Assembly (NCBI GenBank): GCA_964568805.1
Contig: CAZMRW010000016.1
Coordinates: 1 to 56,699, forward strand
DNA: 56,699 bases
Source of the DNA: CAZMRW01 sp964568805
Lineage (GTDB): Bacteria; Pseudomonadota; Gammaproteobacteria; Methylococcales; Methylomonadaceae
Reading direction: 5' to 3'
Shown here: piece by piece, positions 26,010-35,447 of the stretch
Numbering within the stretch: the stretch's first letter is position 1
Layout of the letters: every line of letters begins with the position of its first letter
Notes under the pieces: model-generated
The model's input: only the letters and a program-made list of their open reading frames with translations
Databases searched by the model: none
Told to the model about the DNA's origin: nothing
Made by a program: the position numbers and the translations under genes

Positions 26010-26037
26010 TGAACCCTGTACCCTGTACCTTGAACCT
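26010..26037. repeat. Heptanucleotide array, right end of cassette (inverted)
   Basis: Four units: TGAACCC, TGTACCC, TGTACCT, TGAACCT. The reverse complement reads AGGTTCA AGGTACA GGGTACA GGGTTCA, so it mirrors the left array, going from AAGG to AGGG units toward the gene. It ends seven bases from the cysD stop. Confidence 0.85.
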
Positions 26038-26043
26038 GCTTTT

Positions 26044-26952
26044 TTAAAAATACCCTTCGCGCTTTTTCTGCTCCATCGAGCCGGCCTGGTCGTGGTCGAT
26101 CAAACGGCCCTGGCGTTCCGAGGTCGTGGTTAACAACATTTCCTGGATGATTTCAGGCAGCGTGGTGGCTGTCGATTCGACGGCGCCGGTTAACGGATAG
26201 CAGCCCAGCGTGCGAAAGCGCACCCTTTTCATTTCAATTTTATCGTCAGGTCCTATAGGCATACGCTCATCATCGACCATAATCAACATGCCGTCCTTGT
26301 TAACGACGGGACGTTCCTTGGCAAAATACAGCGGGACGATCGGAATTTTTTCCAGGTGGATATACTGCCAGATATCCAGCTCGGTCCAGTTGGACAACGG
26401 AAAGACTCGAATGCTTTCGCCCTTGTCGATCTTGCCGTTATAGATGTTCCATAATTCGGGACGCTGGTTTTTGGGATCCCAGCGGTGATTTTTATCGCGG
26501 AAGGAATAAACCCGTTCCTTGGCGCGGGATTTTTCTTCATCGCGCCGTGCACCGCCGAAAGCCGCATCGAATTTATATTTATCCAGCGCCTGTTTCAGTG
26601 CGTCCGTTTTCATCACATCGGTGTGTTTTTTACTGCCGTGGGTAAACGGCCCGATCCCCTGTTCAACACCATCCTGATTGATATAAACCAGCAATTCAAG
26701 ACCAAGATTATTGATCATCTTGTCCCTGAATTCGATCATTTCCCTGAATTTCCACGTGGTGTCGACATGCAGCAAAGGAAATGGCGGTTTGCCGGGGAAA
26801 AAGGCTTTCATGGTCAGATGCAGCATAACGGCAGAATCCTTGCCGATTGAATACAACATCACCGGCCGTTCGAATTCGGCGGCGACTTCCCGAATGATAT
26901 GAATACTTTCAGCTTCCAGCTGTTTAAGATGGGTCAGTTTATAATCAGTCAT
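26044..26952 (-). CDS. cysD: Sulfate adenylyltransferase subunit 2
   Basis: A 302-residue ATP sulfurylase small subunit of the PP-loop superfamily. The PP-loop reads YSIGKDSAVMLHL near residue 38. Other family marks are FGGARRDEEKSRAKERVYSFRD near 135 and the standard C-terminus KKREGYF. It uses ATP to adenylate sulfate, driven by GTP hydrolysis on CysN. The cysN gene should follow within a few bases, but 474 bases of inserted cassette separate them here. The gene itself is intact. Confidence 0.97.
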   Translation of the reverse strand: MTDYKLTHLKQLEAESIHIIREVAAEFERPVMLYSIGKDSAVMLHLTMKAFFPGKPPFPLLHVDTTWKFREMIEFRDKMINNLGLELLVYINQDGVEQGIGPFTHGSKKHTDVMKTDALKQALDKYKFDAAFGGARRDEEKSRAKERVYSFRDKNHRWDPKNQRPELWNIYNGKIDKGESIRVFPLSNWTELDIWQYIHLEKIPIVPLYFAKERPVVNKDGMLIMVDDERMPIGPDDKIEMKRVRFRTLGCYPLTGAVESTATTLPEIIQEMLLTTTSERQGRLIDHDQAGSMEQKKREGYF

Positions 26953-27109
26953 TAAGTCCGCCAGGTTTGTATATCAGTATGCATAAATTTAACCGTTTAT
27001 TTTAATTTGAAAGGGCTCATATTGCTAGCCAACATCCGATAAAATGGAAGATTTACCGAAATAATTATTTTATTATCACAACCACTTAACTAATTTTTAG
27101 GATAGCACA

Positions 27110-27466
27110 ATGAAATTCGATATTTTATTTAAAACCGCCACAGCCAAGAAATTGCGGAAGGCATTTTGCGGCATAACGATAACCTCATTATTGCTGCAGA
27201 CAGCGGGCTGCGCGTCGATCGGACACGAGTTTCCGGCGGGTCAGGTTTCGACAATCAGGATAGGCGAAACTACCCAGAACGATATTTATACAACTTTCGG
27301 CGCGCCTTGGCGCACCGGTATCGATAATGGCATGAAAACCTGGACTTACGGACATTACCGCTACAGTCTTTTTAGCGAGGGCAGCACCGAAGACCTGGTT
27401 ATCAAATTCGATAATCGCAGCGTTGTAGCGGCTTATGTTTTTAATACGACCAAGCGGTCGAAATAA
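27110..27466 (+). CDS. BamE/SmpA-like small lipoprotein
   Basis: A 118-residue lipoprotein. The signal peptide ends in LLLQTAGC (Cys near residue 34, preceded by an unusually long n-region). The mature part has the BamE/OmlA-type motif IRIGETTQNDIYTTFGAPWRTG followed by a beta hairpin (KTWTYGHYRYS) and VIKFDNRSVVAAYVF. It could act at the outer membrane. The real bamE gene is normally elsewhere, next to fur, so this is a paralogue of unknown role. It diverges from cysD. Confidence 0.8.
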   Translation: MKFDILFKTATAKKLRKAFCGITITSLLLQTAGCASIGHEFPAGQVSTIRIGETTQNDIYTTFGAPWRTGIDNGMKTWTYGHYRYSLFSEGSTEDLVIKFDNRSVVAAYVFNTTKRSK

Positions 27467-27582
27467 GCGGCCGCTCAAGGTTAATATCGCTGGTAATCAG
27501 CAATGGGTATTATATCACCCCTCGTCAGCTTTCTCCGAGGTAAAGCCCGGTGAGCGGCTGTAATATCTGATTGACAGTAGCG

Positions 27583-29187
27583 CTATAAATTTTGAACAAT
27601 ATCCAGCGCCACTGCTTCGGCAACCTTGATGCCGTCGACTGCCGCGGACAGGATGCCGCCGGCATAGCCAGCGCCTTCACCGGCCGGATACAGTCCCCGG
27701 GTGTTCAGGCTTTGACAGTATGCGTTACGCTTGATTCGGATTGGCGACGACGTGCGGGTTTCGACTCCCGTCAGCAGGGCGTCGGCCATCGCAAATCCCG
27801 GTATTTTTTTATCGAACGCGGGCAAGGCTTCACGTATCGCTTCGATCGCGTAATCGGGCAGGGCAGGGCTTAGATCACACAAATGCACGCCCGGCGTATA
27901 GGACGGCAGCACAGAGCCGAATGTTGTCGAGGTGCGGCCTGCGAGAAAATCGCCGACCAGCTGGCCAGGCGCATCGTAAGTACCGCCGCCCAGTTCAAAG
28001 GCTCTTGCCTCCAGCTGGCGCTGAAAGTCGATGCCGGCCAAAGGATGCTCCGGGTAATCCTCGGGCGTGATACCGACGACGATGCCGCTGTTGGCGTTGC
28101 GTTCGTTACGCGAATACTGGCTCATGCCATTGGTGACCACATGCCCTGCTTCGGAGGTCGCGGCGACTACGGTCCCTCCGGGACACATGCAGAAACTGTA
28201 GACCGAGCGGCCGTTCTTGCAATGATGCACCAGCTTGTAATCGGCGGCGCCGAGCAATGGATGGCCGGCAGACTTGCCGAACCGGCAGCGGTCGATCATC
28301 GATTGCGGATGTTCGATGCGAAAGCCGATCGAAAACGGCTTGGCTTCGATATAAACGCCCCGGTCGTAAAGCATTTTGAAGGTGTCGCGCGCGCTGTGGC
28401 CGACCGCGAGCACGACATGAGTGGCGGAAACCCTGTCGCCGTTAGCCAGTAGCACGCCTGAAACCTGTCCATTGTCGACGACAAGATCTTCGACCCGGCT
28501 TTGGAAGCGGATTTCACCCCCCAGGGATTCGATCGTCGCGCGTATCTGTTCTACCATTGACACCAGCCTGAAGGTGCCGATGTGGGGTTTGCTGACATAA
28601 AGAATTTCAGGCGGCGCGCCGGCCTTGACGAATTCGGTCAGCACTTTCCGTCCGTAATGATGAGGGTCCTTGATTTGCGAGTACAGTTTGCCGTCGGAAA
28701 AGGTGCCGGCGCCGCCTTCTCCGAACTGGACGTTAGATTCGGGATTAAACTCACGCTTGCGCCAAAGACCGAATGTATCTTTGGTGCGTTCGCGAACTTC
28801 CTTGCCCCGTTCGAGAATAATCGGGCGAAATCCCATCTCGGCCAAAATCAGCCCGGCAAACAGCCCGCAAGGCCCGGTGCCGATCACGACGGGTCTATCC
28901 GTCAGATGATCGGGAGCCCGGGTTACGGCGCGGTAGGCAGTATCCGGAGTAACGGCGATCTGTGGATCGTTTTGCAGGCGTTTCAAAACATCCCGTTCGT
29001 TTTTTAGGTCAACATCAAGGGTATAAATGATCTTGATGGCGTCGCGTTGGCGGGCATCATAGGCTTGCCGAAAGATGGTGTATCCGACAATCTCGGCCGC
29101 CTGAATACCGAGCCGGTCAATGATTGCCTGTTTAATCATGTCCTCGGTATGATCGAGGGGCAGTTTAAGTTCGTTGATTCTCAGCAT
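27583..29187 (-). CDS. Uncharacterised FAD-dependent dehydrogenase (COG2509 type)
   Basis: A 534-residue flavoprotein. An N-terminal domain of about 85 residues of the kind seen only in this family precedes the FAD-binding loop VVIGTGPCGLFAGLILAEMG near residue 100. Then come GGAGTFSDGKLYSQI near 160, the second dinucleotide element VVLAVGHSARDTF near 265, and the C-terminal FAD contact GLYPAGEGAGYAGGI near 500. The fold resembles HI0933/geranylgeranyl-reductase-like oxidoreductases. Substrate unknown. It is monocistronic and convergent with the small lipoprotein gene. Confidence 0.88.
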   Translation of the reverse strand: MLRINELKLPLDHTEDMIKQAIIDRLGIQAAEIVGYTIFRQAYDARQRDAIKIIYTLDVDLKNERDVLKRLQNDPQIAVTPDTAYRAVTRAPDHLTDRPVVIGTGPCGLFAGLILAEMGFRPIILERGKEVRERTKDTFGLWRKREFNPESNVQFGEGGAGTFSDGKLYSQIKDPHHYGRKVLTEFVKAGAPPEILYVSKPHIGTFRLVSMVEQIRATIESLGGEIRFQSRVEDLVVDNGQVSGVLLANGDRVSATHVVLAVGHSARDTFKMLYDRGVYIEAKPFSIGFRIEHPQSMIDRCRFGKSAGHPLLGAADYKLVHHCKNGRSVYSFCMCPGGTVVAATSEAGHVVTNGMSQYSRNERNANSGIVVGITPEDYPEHPLAGIDFQRQLEARAFELGGGTYDAPGQLVGDFLAGRTSTTFGSVLPSYTPGVHLCDLSPALPDYAIEAIREALPAFDKKIPGFAMADALLTGVETRTSSPIRIKRNAYCQSLNTRGLYPAGEGAGYAGGILSAAVDGIKVAEAVALDIVQNL

Positions 29188-29415
29188 GTACAGTCTTCCT
29201 AAGTCCCTGGCTTGTATTCCGGGTATGTTGGGTAGTCATTGGAAATGCAAATTCCATGTTTCAATTCAGTAGTTTAATAACGTATGGACGGACGATGCCC
29301 CGCCGATTTCCCGGGAGTAAGTGGTCGGTTATTTTTGAAAAAATGGCAAAATAATCAAGGCAAATTTAGTTTTTAATTATAAAATAAGCGTCATTCAATT
29401 AACTCTGGAATTAAT

Positions 29416-29823
29416 ATGAACCAAGACACCGTCAACCTGATACAACAATATTACGCTGCTTTTAACAGTGGCGATATGGATACTTTTTTGAGTCTGCTGA
29501 CTGACGACGTCATCCACGATATTAATCAAGGCAAGCGTGAAATCGGCAAAGAAGCGTTCACCCAGTTTATGGCTTGTATGAATTACAACTATAAGGAACA
29601 ACTGGTCGATATGGTCATCATGGCTACACCCGACGGTACTCGCGCCGCCGCCGAATTTGTCGTATTAGGTGAATATCTTAAAACAGACGAAGGACTGCCG
29701 GTAGCACAGGGCCAAAAATACCGTCTGCCTGCAGGCGCGTTTTTTGATATCCGTGACAATAAAGTTGCCCGGATAACGAATTATTACAATCTTCAGGACT
29801 GGATTGCTCAGGTTAGCGGTTAA
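29416..29823 (+). CDS. SnoaL/NTF2-like ketosteroid isomerase-related protein
   Basis: A 135-residue alpha+beta barrel protein of the NTF2-like superfamily: IQQYYAAFNSGDMDTFLSLLTDDVIHDIN at the start, then GKEAFTQFM and the closing strand VARITNYYNLQDWIAQV. Such proteins are small-molecule isomerases, cyclases or binding domains. The specific role is unknown. It stands alone, followed by a strong hairpin at 29961. Confidence 0.85.
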   Translation: MNQDTVNLIQQYYAAFNSGDMDTFLSLLTDDVIHDINQGKREIGKEAFTQFMACMNYNYKEQLVDMVIMATPDGTRAAAEFVVLGEYLKTDEGLPVAQGQKYRLPAGAFFDIRDNKVARITNYYNLQDWIAQVSG

Positions 29824-29960
29824 TGCTGAGATTGTTAAAATTATTAACAACTTACAGTTTAATCGCGTTGGGTCAGCCGATGTGGATTGGTGAAAGATCA
29901 ATCCATGCACTTTTGTCAACGACTTTAGGTCACTGATAAAAGGGGAGTGCATCCCTGCAA

Positions 29961-29995
29961 TTCCCTGGCAGGAGGGGCAACATCCTGCCAGGGAA
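29961..29995. terminator. Strong 13-bp hairpin between convergent genes
   Basis: TTCCCTGGCAGGA at 29961-29973 pairs exactly with TCCTGCCAGGGAA at 29983-29995 over a 9-base loop. It lies in the 310-bp gap between the NTF2-like gene and the end of dxs1. Nothing else is seen in the gap. Confidence 0.7.
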
Positions 29996-30133
29996 AAGCT
30001 GAAAAAAACATCCTGTATTTTCAGTCGTCACCAGCAGCAAACTTGGTTTGCCGCTGATTAACAAAATCAATAACGTGTCCTAATTAGTCTGGTAGCGCAT
30101 CCAAACCGTTGCGGGAAAAAGCTATTCTCCCGA

Positions 30134-31996
30134 TTAAGCGCAAAACTTCTCGATCGAGCCGGTCATGCCCTGGCTGTCGAGTCCGCACAGTGCCAGCAGT
30201 TCCTCGCGCGTGCCTTGCTCGACAAAGCAGTCGGGCAAGCCGAGATTGAGCACCGGCATCAGGATTTTTTGCGCCTGCAGAAAATCATTGACGGCGCTGC
30301 CGGCGCCGCCGGCCAGGACATTTTCTTCCACCGTGACCAGGATTTCATGGCTTTTCGTCAGCTCCCGGATCAAGGCGTCATCGATCGGTTTGACGAAGCG
30401 CATATTGACCACGGTGGCGCCCAACTGTTGGCCCGCGTGTAGCGCCGGCGCCACCATGCTGCCCCAGGCCAGGATGGCGATACGGCTGCCCTGATGGCGA
30501 ACTTCGGCCTTGCCGATCGGCAGTGTTTTCAGTTCCTTTTCGACCTTCACCCCCGGGCCTTTGCCGCGCGGATAGCGCACCGATGCCGGGCCGTCATGTA
30601 AAAATCCCGTGGTCAGCATCTGCCGGCATTCATTCTCGTCGGCCGGCGCCATGATCAGCAGATTGGGGATGCAGCGCATATAGGTGTAATCGAAACTGCC
30701 GGCATGAGTCGGGCCGTCCGGTCCGACCAAGCCGGCGCGGTCCAGGGCGAACAGCACATCCAGGTTTTGAATGGCGACGTCGTGGATCAGCTGGTCATAC
30801 GCCCGCTGCAGAAAGGTCGAATAAATCGCCACCACCGGTTTCGCGCCCTGACAGGCCTGGCCGGCCGCCAGGGTGACCGCATGCTGCTCGGCAATGGCGA
30901 CATCGAAATAACGCTTCGGAAAGCGCTCGGAAAACTTGACCAGTCCCGACCCCTCGCGCATCGCCGGGGTAATGCCGAGCAGTCGTTCGTCCTGTTCCGC
31001 CATATCGCACAGCCAGTTGCCGAACACCTCGGTATAGGTCGGGTGCGGTGACGGCGCCGATTTTGGCAGCGAGTCCTTGCTGGGATCGAAGGCCGGCACG
31101 CCATGATAGGCCAGAGGATCTTTTTCTGCCGGCGGATAGCCCTTGCCCTTCTTGGTGACGATATGCAGGAAGCGGGGGCCGGCCATCGCTTTCAGATTTT
31201 CCAGGGTCGGCACCAGCATGTCCAGATCATGGCCGTCGATCGGGCCGATATAATTGAAGCCCAACTCCTCGAACAGCGTGCCCGGCACCACCATGCCCTT
31301 GATATGCTCCTCGGTGCGGCGGGCCAGTTCCCAGACGCTGGGCATCTTGCCCAGCACTTTTTTACTTTCTTCCCAGGCCGACACATACAGCCGGCTCGAC
31401 AGAATCTTGGTCAGATAATTATTCATCGCGCCGACATTCGGCGAGATCGACATATCGTTGTCGTTGAGGATCACCAGCAGATTGGCGTCAATACAGCCGG
31501 CGTGGTTCATCGCCTCATAAGCCATGCCGCCGGTAATGCTGCCGTCGCCGATGATCGCCACCATCTGCTGGTCCTCGCCTTTCAGCTCTGAGGCAATGGC
31601 CATGCCCAGGGCGGCGCTGATCGACGTGCTGGAGTGGCCGACGCCGAAGGCGTCGTACTCGCTCTCGGCGCGGGACGGGAACGCCGACACGCCGCCACGG
31701 GTACGGATCGTCGTCATGCGCTCCTTGCGGCCGGTGAGGATCTTGTGCGGATAAGCCTGATGGCCGACGTCCCAGACCAATTGATCCTTCGGGGTATCGA
31801 ACACATAATGCAGGGCGACCGTCAATTCCACCGTGCCCAGGCCGGCGGAAAAATGGCCGCCGGAGATGCTCACCGTCTGTGTCAAATACTCGCGCAGCTC
31901 TTCCGCCAGCGGCTTGAGCTGGTCTTTGCTCAGCTTCCGCACATCGGCGGGCAGGGTGATAATGTCTAGCAGGGGATATTTGCTTGATGATTTCAT
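30134..31996 (-). CDS. dxs: 1-Deoxy-D-xylulose-5-phosphate synthase, copy 1
   Basis: A 620-residue thiamine-diphosphate enzyme that makes DXP from pyruvate and glyceraldehyde 3-phosphate, the first step of the MEP isoprenoid pathway. ThDP-binding IIGDGSITGGMAYEAMNHAG lies near residue 150 and the catalytic Glu in AIAEQHAVTLAAG near 370. It is the last gene of the sqs-shc-hpnG-hpnO-copC-copD-dxs run, starting one base after the copD stop (TAACATG). The sequence is almost identical to dxs2 at 43376-45295, apart from the first 14 codons and the end. Having dxs in the hopanoid operon suggests flux control. Confidence 0.97.
   Translation of the reverse strand: MKSSSKYPLLDIITLPADVRKLSKDQLKPLAEELREYLTQTVSISGGHFSAGLGTVELTVALHYVFDTPKDQLVWDVGHQAYPHKILTGRKERMTTIRTRGGVSAFPSRAESEYDAFGVGHSSTSISAALGMAIASELKGEDQQMVAIIGDGSITGGMAYEAMNHAGCIDANLLVILNDNDMSISPNVGAMNNYLTKILSSRLYVSAWEESKKVLGKMPSVWELARRTEEHIKGMVVPGTLFEELGFNYIGPIDGHDLDMLVPTLENLKAMAGPRFLHIVTKKGKGYPPAEKDPLAYHGVPAFDPSKDSLPKSAPSPHPTYTEVFGNWLCDMAEQDERLLGITPAMREGSGLVKFSERFPKRYFDVAIAEQHAVTLAAGQACQGAKPVVAIYSTFLQRAYDQLIHDVAIQNLDVLFALDRAGLVGPDGPTHAGSFDYTYMRCIPNLLIMAPADENECRQMLTTGFLHDGPASVRYPRGKGPGVKVEKELKTLPIGKAEVRHQGSRIAILAWGSMVAPALHAGQQLGATVVNMRFVKPIDDALIRELTKSHEILVTVEENVLAGGAGSAVNDFLQAQKILMPVLNLGLPDCFVEQGTREELLALCGLDSQGMTGSIEKFCA
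30138..31960. repeat. Direct repeat, copy 1 (dxs body)
   Basis: This segment matches 43437-45259 at a constant offset of 13299 bases, with no gaps. The only difference I found inside is three adjacent bases at 30174-30176. Confidence 0.93.
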
Positions 31997-31997
31997 G

Positions 31998-33653
31998 TTA
32001 GTAGAGGGGTTCGCGATAGAACATCAGGATGAGCCCTATTTGAAACAGGGCGGCAACAGAAATAAAACCGGCAATTTCCCTGCCGGGCCTGTCCAGTTTT
32101 AATTCAAGCCAACGACCGCAGGCGAGAATAAGGGCGAATACTCCCATGGCGGTATGACCCACCTGAATAAGAAATGCGCTCTTTGCCTGAAAACCGACAT
32201 GCGAATGAGTTAGCAGCATTAATCCGCCGAACGCGGCCAATAACGGGAAGACTAAAGGCAATTTGTTATTTTCATTGCCTTTGGCTCTGGCTCTCAGTTC
32301 GATGACGCCAAGAACAAATACCAATAAGGTGGCTATTCTATGCTGCAGTACTTCACCATTATTAAAGGTACTTTCCCAGAAACCGATCGGGCCAAGAGGC
32401 CAGGTTTCCGCATCGCTGCGGAAAAACAAAAAGATTCCCAGCAGAACGAAACCCAGAGGCCAGAATTTAATGGCTGCAAAAAAACGATCCAGCATTGAGG
32501 CAGGGGATTTCATATAAGACAGCATCGCAAAAAAGCTCATCACGGTTAAAAAGATGCCGGCTATATTATGGTTGTAATTAGACCATTCTGTTGCCGCTAC
32601 GGAAGGGACCTGGTCGATAATGGCGACACGGCCGGGTTCGCCCGCTATCAATGCCGTATGGGTCGGCGAGCTGGTTTGGGGAATTTGCGGCGTAAAGGTG
32701 TTTAATACTTCCTGCCAGCTCGCGGTCAACGTGGGGATATCGATGGCGGGGGGTTGCGACGCCAGACTGGCTGCGGTAAACAACAGGGTGATCAGGACAA
32801 AGGTTTCCGCTTCGATATAGTAAGGGACGCCATTGATTAAACGAATCGGATTGCCGGTTGTACCGTATTGCAGGACAGCCGATCGGTTTAACCAGGCCAG
32901 TCCTAGTGCGAGGCTTAACAGAACGAATTTAACCATCAGCAAGTTGCCGTAGCCGGTACCGATCAGACCGTTCCAGGTATCGATGTACTGAAGCGCGATG
33001 GGCGTCCCCGAGATCAAAATGATACCCACCGAAACCATGCCGAATATGGAAAACCGTTTGAGCAGTAATGGCCATAAACCGGCTTGAACTTGCTTTCTAT
33101 GAGTGAGCAGCCAGAGATTAACCAGGTGAAAAACACCGCCTATCCAGGCAGCAGCGCCTAACTGGTGAACGACTGTCAGCGACATTAGCACGGTTCTATT
33201 ATCAAAACGGCCGGCGGCGTGCACCAGCCAGGCGCCGGAGATAACCACAGGGAGCGCCACCAGCATGGCGGTCAGCCAATGCCGTTGCGAATAAGGATTT
33301 TTACTTAGAATCAGATGACAATAGCCCGCTAAAACCAGTGTCAAGAGGGTGCGCACCAGTCCGCCGATAAATTGAGTTGTTTCGGCAAACTCGGGAAACG
33401 GCCAGCGATCAAGCACCGCGGACATCAGCCAGACTTTTAGAATGATCTTGAAAATCTGGGCGGCAGCCAGTAAATAGGCGCCTTTAAATAGCAGCGTCGT
33501 CGTTTTTTGCATCAATACTGCATTATAAGCGGCTTGTTGCTGCCAGGGGCGCAAAACAAAAAGACCCCAGAACAGAGTGCCTATCATTAACGCAAAACAG
33601 ATCAGGTCAAATCCGCCAATCAGGGAATCGAGAAAGTCAGCTATGCCGGCCAT
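31998..33653 (-). CDS. copD: CopD-family copper resistance membrane protein
   Basis: A 551-residue polytopic inner-membrane protein. The N-terminal half has about eight helices of the CopD fold with the conserved VVHQLGAAAWIGGVFHLVNLW near residue 175. A periplasmic loop follows near 310-360, then a second helical block with GEVLQHRIATLLVF and LLTHSHVGFQ and HTAMG His residues. CopD works with periplasmic CopC in copper uptake or tolerance. It follows copC by 10 bases and precedes dxs1 by one base, inside the hopanoid operon. Confidence 0.87.
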   Translation of the reverse strand: MAGIADFLDSLIGGFDLICFALMIGTLFWGLFVLRPWQQQAAYNAVLMQKTTTLLFKGAYLLAAAQIFKIILKVWLMSAVLDRWPFPEFAETTQFIGGLVRTLLTLVLAGYCHLILSKNPYSQRHWLTAMLVALPVVISGAWLVHAAGRFDNRTVLMSLTVVHQLGAAAWIGGVFHLVNLWLLTHRKQVQAGLWPLLLKRFSIFGMVSVGIILISGTPIALQYIDTWNGLIGTGYGNLLMVKFVLLSLALGLAWLNRSAVLQYGTTGNPIRLINGVPYYIEAETFVLITLLFTAASLASQPPAIDIPTLTASWQEVLNTFTPQIPQTSSPTHTALIAGEPGRVAIIDQVPSVAATEWSNYNHNIAGIFLTVMSFFAMLSYMKSPASMLDRFFAAIKFWPLGFVLLGIFLFFRSDAETWPLGPIGFWESTFNNGEVLQHRIATLLVFVLGVIELRARAKGNENNKLPLVFPLLAAFGGLMLLTHSHVGFQAKSAFLIQVGHTAMGVFALILACGRWLELKLDRPGREIAGFISVAALFQIGLILMFYREPLY

Positions 33654-33663
33654 TGCAAAAAAC

Positions 33664-34020
33664 CTATTGTGATACAGAAAAATGAATAACGTCTTCGGTC
33701 AAATGACCGTCAGCGGCGAAAACTTTGAATTTGATGGCGTAGTCGCCGATGTCCAAAGGCGGGATGTCGATAATCATCTGCCCCTGCTTTGTGCCATTGG
33801 CAATAGGCAACAGTTCATGAATGTCGCCTTTGCGAACCAGAAACACCTGTGATAAACCTAATTCAACCTTTGAATTAAAAGTCAGCTCCACGGTATCTTT
33901 TTGGTTGGCATGGATCGGTTTTATTTTTAAGGAATAATCGGTCACCACGGCGTGCGCGGAGACTAACTGCACTTGAACAAGGGATAACAACAATAAACTG
34001 AACTGAAATAATTTTTTCAT
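33664..34020 (-). CDS. copC: CopC-domain periplasmic copper-binding protein
   Basis: A 118-residue protein with a signal peptide ending VQLVSA and a mature N-terminus HAVVTDY. A free N-terminal His is a Cu(II) ligand in the CopC/PcoC family. The C-terminal DGHLTEDVIHFSV holds the second His region, as in other CopC proteins. No Met-rich Cu(I) loop is seen, so it is probably a Cu(II)-only type. It sits 5 bases after hpnO and 10 before copD. Confidence 0.9.
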   Translation of the reverse strand: MKKLFQFSLLLLSLVQVQLVSAHAVVTDYSLKIKPIHANQKDTVELTFNSKVELGLSQVFLVRKGDIHELLPIANGTKQGQMIIDIPPLDIGDYAIKFKVFAADGHLTEDVIHFSVSQ

Positions 34021-34025
34021 GACGG

Positions 34026-35447
34026 TTAGCCTTTTTTGCCTTTCAAGGCATGGCTCGCAAGATTTTTTCCCAAATCCCAGATTGAGCCTGGAATTTGATG
34101 GGTGTCGGCAATGGTTTTATCGAACGCCGAAACGATCGTGTCTCGGTCTTTTTGTGTTAGATTCAAAGGAGGTAATAACTTAACGACGTTCATGCCATGT
34201 CCGGCAACTTGCGTCAGAATATGGTGTTCCTTGAATAACGGGATTGTGATCATTTGGCAGAACAAGCCTTTATTGGCCGCTTCCAGCATGGTCCAGGCCG
34301 CTTTCAGGGTCAGGCTTTTCGGCGATTGGAACTCGATGGCGATCATCATGCCCTTGCCGCGGGCCTCTTTAAGGAATTCATATTTGCCGGACATGGCATT
34401 CAGGGTGTTGATAATGTCGGTACCGACTTTTGCGCTGTTTTCCACCAGATTTTCTTCCTTCATGACATGCAGCGTAGCAAGGCCAGCGGCCATCGCCATG
34501 TTATTCTTGGAAAAAGTGGAACCGTGGACAACAGCCCGGTCCATCCGGTTATAGACGCTATCCATGATTTTATTCGTCATGGCCACGGCCCCAACCGGAG
34601 CAAATCCGCCGGACAAGGCTTTTGCCATGCAAATCATGTCGGGTTTAGCATGCCAGTGATCGATCGCCCAGAATTCGCCGGTGCGTCCCAAGCCGGTTTG
34701 TACTTCATCGGCTACAAACAGGGTGCCGAATTTTTTACAGATGCGTTCAACTTCGGGTAAATAATGATCGTCCGGAACATTGACTCCCTTACCCTGAATC
34801 GGTTCGACGATGAACGCGGCAACATCCTTATCGCTCAAGGCCTGTTCCAAAGCGTCAAGGTCATTAAACGGAATCGCGCTGCAACCTGGAAGCAGCGGGC
34901 CGAAGCCCTCGCGGAATATGGGTTCTCCATTCAACGATAAGGCGCCCATGGTCAGACCGTGGTATGCATGTTCGCAAAAGACTATTTTTTCACGTTTGGT
35001 GGTATAGCGGGCAAACTTGATGGCGGCCTCTACCGATTCAGTCCCTGAATTGCAAAAGAACATTTTGTCCAGATTATCCGGGGTAGTCTTTAAAATTTCC
35101 TGGGCGAGCAGGCCGCTGAGCACGGAAACATCCAGTTGCACCAAATTAGGCAACTCCAGTGTTAAGGTCTCTGTTAATGCGCTGATCACCGTTGGATGAT
35201 TGCGGCCTATGGCAAAAACTCCAAATCCGCTCAGTAAATCCAGGTATTCGGTGCCTTGTTGGTCATAAAGATATTGGCCGATCGCTTTTTGGTAATGGCG
35301 GTCATATCCGATGGTTTTTAAAACCCTAACCATTTGATTATTAAGAAATTGTGCGTGCAGATCGAATTTGTCTGAGCTATGTTGAGTGAAAAGTTCGGCA
35401 ATGCTAAAAGACATACAGGTAAGGCTCAAGGTTGAAGATTCAAGCAT
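34026..35447 (-). CDS. hpnO: Hopanoid aminotransferase HpnO-like (class III)
   Basis: A class III PLP aminotransferase of 473 residues (462 from ATG 35414, MSFSIAELF). PLP-site features: FFCNSGTESVEAAIKFAR near residue 125, FVADEVQTGLGRTG near 245, and the Schiff-base Lys in CMAKALSGGFAPVGA near 277. In hopanoid clusters this enzyme (HpnO) puts the amino group on the side chain to give aminobacteriohopanetriol. The ATG at 35447 overlaps the hpnG stop (TAATG). Codons between it and 35414 come from a degenerate CTTGAA-like repeat, so the shorter start is also possible. Confidence 0.9.
   Translation of the reverse strand: MLESSTLSLTCMSFSIAELFTQHSSDKFDLHAQFLNNQMVRVLKTIGYDRHYQKAIGQYLYDQQGTEYLDLLSGFGVFAIGRNHPTVISALTETLTLELPNLVQLDVSVLSGLLAQEILKTTPDNLDKMFFCNSGTESVEAAIKFARYTTKREKIVFCEHAYHGLTMGALSLNGEPIFREGFGPLLPGCSAIPFNDLDALEQALSDKDVAAFIVEPIQGKGVNVPDDHYLPEVERICKKFGTLFVADEVQTGLGRTGEFWAIDHWHAKPDMICMAKALSGGFAPVGAVAMTNKIMDSVYNRMDRAVVHGSTFSKNNMAMAAGLATLHVMKEENLVENSAKVGTDIINTLNAMSGKYEFLKEARGKGMMIAIEFQSPKSLTLKAAWTMLEAANKGLFCQMITIPLFKEHHILTQVAGHGMNVVKLLPPLNLTQKDRDTIVSAFDKTIADTHQIPGSIWDLGKNLASHALKGKKG

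Noticed and set aside
27110..27466. True BamE of the BAM complex
   Set aside because: The domain is similar, but the protein has an atypical long n-region and is not beside fur or recN. I keep only a BamE-like call.
31103..31591. Plus-strand frames inside dxs1 repeated identically in dxs2
   Set aside because: Their conservation only reflects the near identity of the two dxs copies; they are antisense shadows.
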